From Galbula dea (Eukaryota; Chordata; Aves; Piciformes; Galbulidae), in contig VWZX01001949.1 of the NCBI GenBank assembly GCA_013399015.1, positions 558,001 to 622,000 of the forward strand: DNA of 64,000 nt. Reading direction: 5' to 3'. The notes under the pieces were generated by a model that had not been told where the DNA came from, ran no database searches, and was given only the letters and a program-made list of their open reading frames with translations. The translations under genes and the position numbers were made by a program. Each line of letters begins with the position of its first letter. Positions within the stretch are counted from its first letter, which is position 1. This document shows, in pieces, positions 25,601-36,448 of the stretch.

Positions 25601-28600
25601 ACTTCGTGTGTATGTGCAAACAATGAGTGCCAGGGAAAGGAAGGAGAAGCACTTAGAAGCTACTTTATGTAGCTGCTTTGGGGATTTAATAGTTTCCAGT
25701 TACCTTAGTTAGCAATGGAGAAATATGAACATGCATTACATTTTTGAGGAGTGCTGCACTCCCTATAAAAATAAAATTTACAGGTACAGTGTTTTCTGCA
25801 GAGTGGAAAAGAGGGAGGGAGCAGAGAGGGATGGGAATGATCTGAGGTTAAAGAGCCAGTCAGAATGTTTCTGTTAGCTGACAGGGGAGCAGATCTTCCT
25901 CTGGTTATGGTACAGATTATTCAGGCAACAGCTGCACGTTGCCAGGATCTGTTGGTCACGTTGCTAATAAGATTTATTTCCTATCTGCAGAAGCAATTGT
26001 ACTGGCTTAGAGGCTGGGACAAAACTGCAACATGTTCAGCTGGAGACAGGGTAGTGGGAAGCTCTGTAACTGGCTTTGTGGCGGTAGGATCACCCTGAGA
26101 AAGGGAGAAAGATGGAGATGGAGAGACAAGCTATATCAACCCCTGAGAGACCTGGTGAGAAGCATTTCAAATTTGCCACATGAAGGAACTCACTCATTTG
26201 TATCTTCCATTTCTGAAGCTGTAATAGTGATGGGAATTGGAGCCTATTTTCCTCAAACCTCATGCCAGTGACCTGCTTAGAAGAGGAACAGATTTCTCAC
26301 AGAGGGGAATAGCAGAAGCCTGCTTTGACTGCAGTCAGTGATGTAGAAGAGCCACTTTCCCCCAAACCTTCAGTCTTGTACAATTCGATAAATATTCTTT
26401 TCCAACTATTTCCCCCCACTCCCCAAGGGTCTAAAAAGCAAAAGTGAGTGCTTAAAATAAAAAGGAGAAAACCAGAATAAAATAACAAAAAGAAATTAAC
26501 ACTTGTTTCATAAAACTGAAACAAAACAACCCCTGTGTCAAAGAAAAACCCTACAGGAGAAAATATTTTGCAAATAATATTGATGAGGGGTTTTTGCTAT
26601 GAAGCTGTTTGAGTGAAGGAAAGACTTCAGCTATTCTGTCTCAGGGGACTGAGAGGCCACTTGAAACCTCCTAGACTGAATACAGTTGACTGAATGGGTA
26701 AAGGTGCATGAAACAAAACTTTTGAGCAGAAATGCCAGCCATCTGCTTATAGAAACTCAGACATGTCCAGGCATGATAGTCTGGAAGCTGTTAATTTGGA
26801 GTTGACCTTTTTCCAGATACTCATCTCCACCCTTGCACCCTTGCACTGGAGCTGGGTGTTCCCCTCATGGGACATGACTGCACCTGTGGGCACTCCATTG
26901 CCCATTTCTGTCAAAAATAACAGGGTTAACAAAAAACTAAACCAAAACAAAAACTAAGAAATAAAAAAATATTATTTTTAGACATATTTGTTAAACCAAT
27001 TCCTTTTTGCAGGACTTGCTGAGGAGAGGCGAGATATTCATTCAAAGCTGTGAGGAGACTGCAACTTCTATGGCAGGACAAGAAGAAGCAGCAGAAGGTG
27101 GCAATGCTTTAACTTTAACCAGCCTTCAGTAGCAAGTGGTCCTTCCTTAAGGTGGTGCTGACCCCAAAGGCAAATTCCCTTTCTTCCATTTGACTGGGAT
27201 ATTGACATATCATGAAACAGACACTTTGCTCACTCCTTTGGTCTGTGCTAGAAACAATTCACCCCATTGGGTTGTCTGATCCTTCCAGCAGACTTACACA
27301 GTAAGCCACCTCCCTCTCCCAAGGACAGTTTAACATTATAAAGGATCATGATAAATCACCACAATAACTCCACCCTTGTTGCCACCTTTGAACAATTGGA
27401 CCTTTTCTGAGCCTTCTCTTACCACCAAGTTATCTCCAACTGCTCTAAGGCCCTTTAATTTCAGAAAAGAATTCTAGGGCAGCATTAGCAGTTTCACTGT
27501 TATTCTAGGACAGTAAACCCTTTCAAAATCTATGCTGGTTTTTGAGGATGGTCTCTTAATTTACCTTGATCAAGTACCTAGGAGGTCAAGCCATACATTA
27601 GGTGCTGTACAGAAATAGAAGCAAATTCCACCTGCTACATCAGTTAACCCAATGCAAAACAAGACATATTGGATAGATGCAGACAAACAACAGGGAATGC
27701 AGAAATAACAAGATGTTAGTCAGCATGACAGTGCATAGCAGGCCTCCAGTAATCAAAGTATCAGATTCCTTGGCAGAAGGAAATATGTGCCTCTTCTCAA
27801 CCTGTCAGCCATACAAGTCACTCATCATATACCAGACCCTGATCTTAACTTTTGAGATATGTTAATTCTAAGTTGCAATGTGTTGTTTTCTATTAGACAC
27901 TGCTCCCAGAATTTCTTATCATGCTAATCAAACCCTGAGATTCTTAAATTCTGTAAGCCATGCATTGCTTTAATATTACAGGACATAGGATTTTAATTGA
28001 GCAGCCAGCTCATTATTGCTTATGCTTAGACTATGGAATAATGAGTTATTACTGCTACCCTCAGGTGATTTCTGAGCTAGAAGGCAGCAGGAGGAAAGCT
28101 GTCATGCATAGCTGATGGCATTGCCTCACCATGACAGCATTTAGGAGAGGCTGTCATAAGAAGTCCAAGCCTCTAGGACAGAAAGCAAAAAGGGACAGTG
28201 TCAGGGGCCTGAAGTTCTTCCTTTCTCTTAGTAGTAGAAATAACTAAGCTCACCCTCTTGATGGCAGAGCACTAGACAGTAGATCAGTCAAGATTTCTCC
28301 CAAGCAACAGGATTTGACTCATGAAGCAGAAGGAATATCATCTCATGGACAAAAATCAGATAGATATGTCTTTTTAGTCTTGAGTGAACTTGCTGAGCTG
28401 TTACATTCTCCTGTCTTCTATAGCCTAGAAATCAGCAAATCCCATCTGCCAACAACCGATTCTATCCTTTCTGGTTTTGTTTTGTTTTTTTTTCATGTTT
28501 CAAAAACTTAATCTGAGGTCATAGGGAAGGTATCCCTAAGACATCTCTTGTTCTTAAGAATGCTTGCAATTCAATAATTTTCTGTAGTAATTGCTAGGAG

Positions 28601-29320
28601 ATGCTAATTCCAATCCCACATAAACTGTTTTGTGACCTATGTGAATATGAGTCACCAGATAAAAACATATCTAGGTATTTACCATTATAGCATTAGAACT
28701 CCTTGTGGCTACTGCTCACACTGTATCCTCTTTCTCAGAAGGTTTTGAAGTGTTATGCCTTATTTTAAAGGCAAAGAGGGATGTAAACAGTGGGCAAAGT
28801 AGCTTGACAATGAAAAATAAGACAGAGAGTAAGCAAATGGGCATAAAAATGTTGATATCCCAGGTGTAGGCCCTGCTCAAAGCCAATCAACAGCAGTAAT
28901 CATGGCTGATAGAAAAAAAATTACTCTGGACTCATCGAAATAGAAAGGGGGTGACTGACTGGTGTTATGAGCTTTCTCTCTTATTGCTCTGCCTACTGCT
29001 AGCAAGGAAACAATTATTAAAATTTGAACATTTATTTAAGTGATAGACAGTCAGCAGCACTAAAAACCCTCACCAAGTTCCCATATCCTCAGTCCCTTCA
29101 AAATTCTGTCAAAACAGATGTTATCTACAGTGTTGCCTAAAAGGCCAGCAATTTCTGCCTATTTCAAACAAATACATGTAAGTCAATCTACTGAAATCAA
29201 TCTGCATGTGCAGATTAATTCAGGACTGTAGATCTCTGAGTGCATCTCAATTTCCTCAGTAAGAAAAGAAAATGAAATCATGTCAGGAAGACAGATCAGC
29301 TGTAAGAAAAAAGAGGTAGC
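16661..29320. other. Unique AT-rich DNA, no gene seen
   Basis: About 12.7 kb with no supported gene or recognised mobile element. Minor features are an A/C run 'aaaacaaaacaaaacaag' at about 19743-19760, near-identical phrases 'gcaagactatctc' and 'gcaagactgtctc' at about 22738 and 22779, a tandem 'cacccttg' pair at about 26830, and 9-bp inverted arms at 28009-28017 and 28037-28045. Open frames up to about 109 codons have no domain. Confidence 0.4.
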
Positions 29321-29354
29321 TGATAGCTGTATAAAGGGCCCTTTAGGGCTATCA
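29321..29354. repeat. Imperfect palindrome with a perfect 14-bp core
   Basis: The core 'taaagggcccttta' (29332-29345) is its own reverse complement. Outside it, 'tgatagc' (29321-29327) pairs with 'gctatca' (29348-29354). Between core and outer arms are unpaired spacers of 4 and 2 nt. The whole could fold as a hairpin with an internal loop, or offer a symmetric protein site. No flanking gene explains it. Confidence 0.85.
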
Positions 29355-30248
29355 TGTTTAGCAAATTTAAAAGACTAGGGCTCACAACAGTGTGAGAAGA
29401 AATCTCCTTTTGTGAAAGCACAATCCAAAAATGTTTGTTGAGTTCAAAACCAGAAGATAGCATTTGTTAAGCCTGATTTCTTACTTCAGAAAACATCCTG
29501 AGGCTTCCTAGGCTGGAGCTTGATGTTTCAAATGGCAACTTCCAAAATATTACTTGCTTATAATTCAGCAACAAACAAGGAATTTGACTAACCACTGAGC
29601 TTAGCACAGTTGTCTGACTTTTGGTCTGCCAGTGGATTAACTTTTTATAAAAACAGTACAGTAAACACTTTTCCTGCTTTTCTAGGGTAAGTTTATTTCC
29701 CTTACCAAAGGCTCCTTGTTCTCAGCCACCACACACGAAGCCATGCAAACCAATGGCTCTCCTTCCTCCCCTGTTTCTGGAATACTCTCACTTGCCTCCC
29801 TCCCTTGCCTGCCAGCAGTGCTGTGTGTTTCTTTCATTCTTTCCATACTGGAGGTTCTGTGGAGAATGATCTGTCCTGTTAAAGTGTCTTTAGCAGGGTG
29901 AATGTAATTACCTGAACTGGAATATATCCAGGACTCCGGATTTAACAGCCATTAAAAATCTTGTTAAACATTTGTCATACCTTCTTAAATCACCACACGC
30001 AGTGACAGCTTGGCATCTGAAAGATGGAAGTTCAGAACAGCACTGCTCTTACACTGCTGTATTTGCTCCTTAAACAGTGAAGAAAAAAATGTCCCAGTCA
30101 TGGGGAAAATGTGATGGATGGTACATCAAAAGGCTTTGCAATTCTCTTACACTTTGCACCCAAACATGTAAAGAATGGCTAAATTAAACCTTGGTAAACC
30201 TTTAGGTTTGGTAACTAGCTGTTAGTTTCAGCACAGGAAGACCAGGAA

Positions 30249-30269
30249 TGTGACTTTTCAAAAGTCACA
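30249..30269. repeat. 21-bp near-perfect palindrome
   Basis: The arms 'tgtgactttt' and 'aaaagtcaca' are exact reverse complements around a single central C. Pairing stops at the next base on each side. The outer TGTGAC/GTCACA resembles half-sites used by several nuclear factors, but there is no other sign of a regulatory element. Confidence 0.9.
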
Positions 30270-31013
30270 GAGCAAATTTACAGCAGAGCAGGGAATGGAA
30301 CTGTCCCAGCAATCTCACCTCTCCTGTACAGTGACTTCTCCTCATCAGGGTCCCCATGCCTGAGGCCCTACAATCACTTTAAACACAGAAATAAGCTGGC
30401 AAGATGCCTCATGGCCCAGACTTACATTAATATGTGATTTCAAGATTTGTGCCTGCAAGACACAGCTCTTGAATTTATTAATTTTGGTAAATAAAGACAC
30501 TCAGAGCAAGAAAAACTTCTAAAATATGATTGTCAAAATCTCCTGCTTCTCATACTCACCTTCCATCTCCTGCCACATTTTGGGGTTCTGACACTGTCAG
30601 AGCACTTTCCATGAGTGAGGAATACAGAATCAGGCTGCTCCTAGAATAAACGGCCTAAATATGGCAGGGCATTGGAGGTAGATTGCTGCAGCATAAACTC
30701 TGACTGCTCTGCATATAATATGTCAGTGGAAGGAGTCCAAGCTGACCTTTCAAAAGTGTTGCATGAACATATCTGAAGAGGAGGAACTCTTAGGAAAAAG
30801 CTGTTTGTTGTGGAAATGTTGATATATATAACTGGGTTTATTTGTAAATTAACTTGCAGATGACCCCACCATCTCTTCCTGCACAGCTGGTGCAACACAT
30901 GCTGTGAAGGGAATTGACCTGCTATTCTTAGAGTGTAAGCTATTCAATTAAGGTACTTACAAATGGTTTCATGACTGTAGCTCATTACCAGCAAACAGCT
31001 TCTGCTTTATAGA

Positions 31014-31046
31014 CTCATTTTTAATATGCATTTATATTAAAATGAG
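31014..31046. repeat. 33-nt hairpin-forming inverted repeat
   Basis: The left arm 'ctcatttttaatat' (31014-31027) pairs with the right arm 'atattaaaatgag' (31034-31046) over 13 base pairs. One extra T bulges on the left, and the loop is the six bases 'gcattt'. The arms are AT-rich, so a cruciform would extrude easily. It is too short for a typical microRNA precursor. Confidence 0.85.
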
Positions 31047-34000
31047 ATGTTGTAGCATGATCCAGTTTTCATTACAAGTTCTGGTCTTAAAAGGAAGTAG
31101 GTAATAAATCTCAAGTTAAACCTCATAGCTACTTACAACATGCACCAAGTGCTAAGGGGGGGAAGTGCTGCACTATACAGAAATAAAAGAAAGCAACTTT
31201 ATTCCATGAAAATGACTTATCTCTAGACATGTTTTCTCTGTGTTCTGAGCCTAGGATAAGAATTACTGAATGTAATTCTACTACTGATTCTTTAACTACT
31301 TACTGCCAGTGATATTTACTTTCACAGCTGTATTTGTTAATCTAGTGAAGCCCTTTGTAAGGAAATTCTTGATTACTTTTAGCCACAAGGAACTTGTGAC
31401 CTTCTGCCAGACCAGCTGAAAGTAGGTTAAGTAAGAGTCATGCTCCTTTCATAGTTTGTCTGGTTACATGCTTAACCTTGAAAAAGCCTGTGTTTCCTTT
31501 AGGAAAGAGAGAAACACAAATTGAGATTTGTTGCTTAAAGCATGTTGAACCCTTGATTTACTTCTGAGCCTATTAAAGGTGATATTCATGCCCTCATTCT
31601 AGTGCACACTCTCTTAGAGGAGAGTTTATAGGTAAGAGACAGGAAATTACCTTCTCTAAAAAAACCAGCTTCTCAAGCAAAGACAATCAGTGAAACAAAC
31701 AAGCAAAACCAATCACAGATACATAGAGGGATTTGACTGTGCAAAAGCTGAGTTCAACCACTTGGTTCTCAGTAATCCCATACCAGAACTCTACATTGAC
31801 CATGACCTGCAGTCAGGTATATGAAATGCTGTTATTTGTAGTCTATCATAATCATTTTGCATCAAGGAGGATTAGCCTGGTGAACTCTAAAGCCATGAAG
31901 GCTGAAATTTTTGGTTTCACCTTGTTTTAATTCCACCATTATTAAATTCGTTTTGATTAAATGCTTGATTATAGTGGGAACAGAAGTAGACAAACACTAA
32001 ACTTTTCTGGATATCTTGTATAACCCCACAGAATTGTTGGAAAAACTCATGGATAATTTTCAGATGACCATCTGTACTTTTCCTCCCATTTAGTCTCAAC
32101 ATTCGTAGCTATAGTGACTGTATTGGTAGAGAGCAGCTTTTAGCTGCCAAAGTGAATGCTCAGGACAAGCTCTGCCACAGAGTAGGGAAGCTCAGTGTTC
32201 ATGGCCACAGTTGTTGCTATGATGCAGTTGATTAACTGAGGAGATCCCTGACTTGCTTTCACACAAATGAGATCAGAATTCAGCCTGTTCCTGTTCATTG
32301 AGTTGCGATGAAACTGTCAAGACCTATCTGTTTTCATAAGCAACCTCCATATTTGTGAGACCAATTCCACCCTGGCCAAGATAGTGGAAGAACACCCTCC
32401 TGCACTCAACTTCATTGTAGGTTCTTCTGCAGATATGTATGAGCCTCCTGTTGCTTTCCAGGAGTTCCTAGCCAGGACCTTATTTGTCTTTTTAAATACT
32501 CAGACACAAACTGCTTCAGAGCTGTTGATTTATAAAAATGTCTACTTTTAGTACCTCATCTTTTTTCTTCTCCACAACTACTGCTGGGACAGAAGTAAAT
32601 GCTGGTTAAACACAGCAATTGATTTTCACATCAAGGTGTAAGTGTCCTGGAAACAGCAGCCTGAGAGAGAAAAGAAATAGCAAGGTTCATACATTTATCC
32701 CATGTGAAAAGCAACATACTGTTTGTCTCCATCAAATAATGACTTCAATCTGTTACTGCATTTTCTGCCAAAAACCAGATGTGTAGTTAATAAGGTGTGA
32801 ATCTTACACTAGTGGCTACCAGACTCATGGTGAAGACACTGCACGCTCAAATACACTACTCTGTATCAAAGTATAATCTCAATGATCCAGCAGAAATAAG
32901 AGCTCTGTAGTGCTACAAGCACAACAAAAAATAGAGTAAAAGCAATCAGTCATAGGATTCTGACAAAAGAGAAGCATTAGGAAGAGGTACAATGTATAGA
33001 AACATGAAGCAACTTGTTCCATGTGAATCTGGGACCTCACATCTCCCAATGTCCCTAGGAAGATCCTACTTACCAAAGAACACAGTGCTCTGCAACAGCA
33101 GCCCAATATAAAGGTCTCATTCTAAATTGCCTGCCATTTCCTCTCCAAAACTCCTAATCTGAGAGCATTTCTAATGATGTATAGTTCATAACAGAAAGCT
33201 CTGTTCTGGACTGCCTGTTTGATGAGCCATTGAAAAAGCCCTTTGTCTGCTGTTCATAAGAAGTAAGAAACCTTCATTTTTGTTCACACCAATTAACACT
33301 TCCTCTCTGGAGTCACAGTGCTGAGATCAAGCCCAAAGTGAATAATGACAGCCTATGCTATGCAAGCAGTCACCAAGCACATAGCTGAACTTGAAGGAGA
33401 AATGTACCTCAGCAAAGAAGCATGCTAGTTTTGGGTTCATCTTTTTTACACTGGGCTCTTACATGCGACATGTATCTTCATGAGCAAGTGAAGGTTGAAG
33501 TAGTTACTAGGTGTCAATACACATTGCTTCAAAGCCTCCTTAAAAGAAACTAAGGGCTCTTTACATCCAGTATGATTGTCACATTTGGCTCACACCACAT
33601 ATTGAAGCATAAGGAGAGCATAACCTTGGGTGATTTACACTCCAGGCTTTGTACTGCTCTGTGTTTCAGCACCCTTACAGCCCATTTAAATAGTGTCTGT
33701 GCCAGATGCAGACAAATGCTTTCTGAGACAGTTCTGCGAGTTATATTTGGGGTCCCTAGGACAGAAGTAAGCAATGGCTGCTTTGGAGAGAACTTGAACT
33801 CTGTCTTTATTGACATCCTCTGGCTTATTAAGCAGCTCCACAGGGAGAACAAGGCTGGGTGTTCTTGTTTTGCTGTCCCCACCCAACAGGGTAGACTTTC
33901 CTCATCATCATCCTCGTGGTTCAAAGCTTCACCATCAGAATCTAGGATGAGTTCTGCTGGCTGGTTGTGCCACCATATGAACTTCAGGCTGAGCTGAAGA

Positions 34001-36378
34001 AGTTCCCATTGGCTCTTGCCCTGCTGAAGCCATGGCTGTGTTTGAATGGTGGTGTCTTCACTTCCAACTAGAGTATTTTGTTCATGGTTCCTGTTTAAAT
34101 TTGTTGCCTGTGGCTGTATTATTTTTAATTGGAGTGAGTCCAACACTCCCTATCAGTTTTGTTGTGGCTTTTCAAAGAAAGAGCACAGGCAGGAAGACAG
34201 CTCACATGCTGCTGAGCTGAACTCAACTGAACTAGCCTGAAATCAATTTGCTTGCAACACAGTTTGACTTTTTAACAAAACAGTAGCAAATAACTATAAT
34301 TTTATTTTTATTGTGCTAAGAACGAGAATACAGAGACCAGCAAGTGACATTTCCATTGGACCTGGAGAGCTGGGGCAGTGGGAAGGAGGGAATCCATAAG
34401 TTGATTTTGATTTTGCATTTAAATGCCACTTTTTTTCCCACTAGGGTTGCTGAATTCCTTTAATTAAAGAAGCGTGGTTTTAATTTACATCTTGGATTTC
34501 TGAGAACTAACTAGTTAGAGAAATGAAAGGAAAGAAGCAAGACCTAGTTACAGGTCTCAGCAGGCTGAGTGTCAATAATGATCTCCAGGATAACATTTTT
34601 ATTTTTATAAGATAAACCATTTCCTTTGTTATCCAGCTTTCTTAGCAATTATACATAATGACAATACTTACATATAATGACTACATGGGCCACAACAGCT
34701 TAACTTCCACTGTATTGGGTTTTTAGCTTTCAATTGTATAATATTTAAGGAAAGAGAAGATGCACCAGAAGAGACCTAGCATTAAGGCATATCTTTGCTC
34801 TTAAATACAAAATAGTGTGAATCTGTTGAAGGAATAGAACTTAAACTGTCTCCAAATTACAGTGCCAGACTCCAAGCAGTGGGAGCCATTTGCAAAGCTC
34901 GTGAGTTATCCTTGCTGTGAGAGAAACACCAGAGCCTGGGTACACAGTAGAAAGCCCAAACTCCAGGAGTTGTTTAGTTTGCATCCACATGTGTGAGTCA
35001 ACTCTTGTAGAAAAAAATTACTTTAGCTTCATAGTTGAAGCATAATTGGATAGCTTAGAAAAACAAGTATTGAACTAAAAGCTGTGAGGGTGAAATTCCA
35101 GCCTGTCAGGAAGTCTGATGGTCCAAATACATGCAGGTCAGGAAGTCTTTTTTGCCCAGGAGCTACTGATGTACTACTAGACTGAATGGACATTTCCCCA
35201 GGACTTTGATTTTAGAGGTCAGTGAATGACACTCCTCTACTTGGGCAGAGTTATCAGCTCTTCACATACCAAGGGGACACAAAGGAAGTAGTTAGGTAAC
35301 TCACTGATTCTGTAGTATTGCATCTCTTGTCTTTTTCACATGTGCTACCCATAGTTGTACTTCTTTATTTTATTGGAATGATTTTGCAGTTCCTGAGAAA
35401 GTTCAGAAAAGACAGTGAACATTCAAGGAAGCAAGAAAGGCTGAGAAAATGGAAAACACTAGTAGCATCAAGGAAAGTGCACCCCGACCTCCAAGTCCTG
35501 CAAGAGGTTGGAAGGGTTGTCTATCAAGCCCTTAAAAATCACAGAAAAAATCCCATGTTGTCAATGGTTAGACCAGTTTCTCAAGTATATTCTTTCTGTA
35601 TGTGTTTACAGCCATTAGTTCATGAGACAGGATACAACACACCACATGCCTGGCCTCATTACTCTTTGGAATGTAAATCAACACACAAACAGGTGTTTTA
35701 TTTAGCTTGGGTAATCTGAAACCTTTGGTTTACCAGTTTGATACTTACCCACCAAAGGATATTCCTACCTTGTGGCCTTTTCTATCTTCAAGAAAGCTCC
35801 CAAGTTAGTCATTACAGCACTTGCACCTTAATTTTTATGACATTTACAGCAATGTGAATTTGTTCATCTTCAAGTTTCAGACTGCCTAGATTATAATTTT
35901 ATTTCCTGGAAGTATCCTGTTAATAACTTGCAAAACATTTCTCAGAGTCAACAGAGAAGGGGATAAAATAGCAACAGCTAGCCTTCAAGTAGCCCAAAAA
36001 TCTGTCAATAGTACAGCATCTTCTGATCTACAGACAATAATCAGTAATGACATGGAATATTTTGCATGCAGCTACCTTTTCACTTAAGTTATATCTGAGT
36101 TTCTACAGTTTGCCTCAACTCATACAATGACTCAATTTGGGGGTTTTTTTAAATCTCTATGAACCCTGGTAAAAATTTCTTACACTTTCAAAATTAAATC
36201 AGTGACACTTTGTTCAATGGGAAACTTTTAAACACAGGCATAACTGTAAGCTTGGGAATAGTTAATTGACTTCAAAGGAGCTAAAAGGTGCTTAAACACC
36301 TTACTGAATTAGTAAGTAATTGCATTATAACTTCAGGAATAAACTTAGTTTCATTTGCAATTTCAGTATAATTTATTC
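31047..36378. other. Unique AT-rich DNA, no supported gene
   Basis: About 5.3 kb. The stretch 33550-34240 has fewer stop codons than its surroundings, with a 198-codon frame on the minus strand and an ATG-started 141-codon frame on the plus strand overlapping it. Neither shows a known domain (see findings). A 133-codon frame at 35318-35719 starts at TTG and also lacks a domain. No mobile element was recognised. Confidence 0.4.
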
Positions 36379-36448
36379 AAACTCCCAATTATAGATGGAA
36401 TGTTCAGATCTGTAAACTCCCAATTATAGATGGAATATTCAGATCTGT
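36379..36448 (+). repeat. Two-copy tandem duplication, 35-bp unit
   Basis: Copy 1 (36379-36413) and copy 2 (36414-36448) lie head to tail. They differ at one base: 'ggaatgttcag' in the first and 'ggaatattcag' in the second. Both begin with 'aaactcccaattatagatgg' and end with 'cagatctgt'. The near identity points to a recent local duplication, by slippage or unequal exchange, or to a polymorphic minisatellite. Confidence 0.97.

Noticed and set aside
28009..28157. Inverted arms 'ctcattatt'/'aataatgag' and 'atgacagc'/'gctgtcat', plus an extra 'gctgtcat' nearby
   Set aside because: Arms of 8-9 bp with loops of 11-19 nt are not distinguishable from chance without a statistical test.
35500..35520. 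'ggttggaagggttg', similar to the minus-strand CR1 3' block
   Set aside because: The neighbouring CR1 blocks and the tail unit are absent, so a chance match is more likely.
35318..35719. 133-codon plus-strand open frame
   Set aside because: It has a TTG start, no domain and a length near chance for the number of frames in 64 kb.
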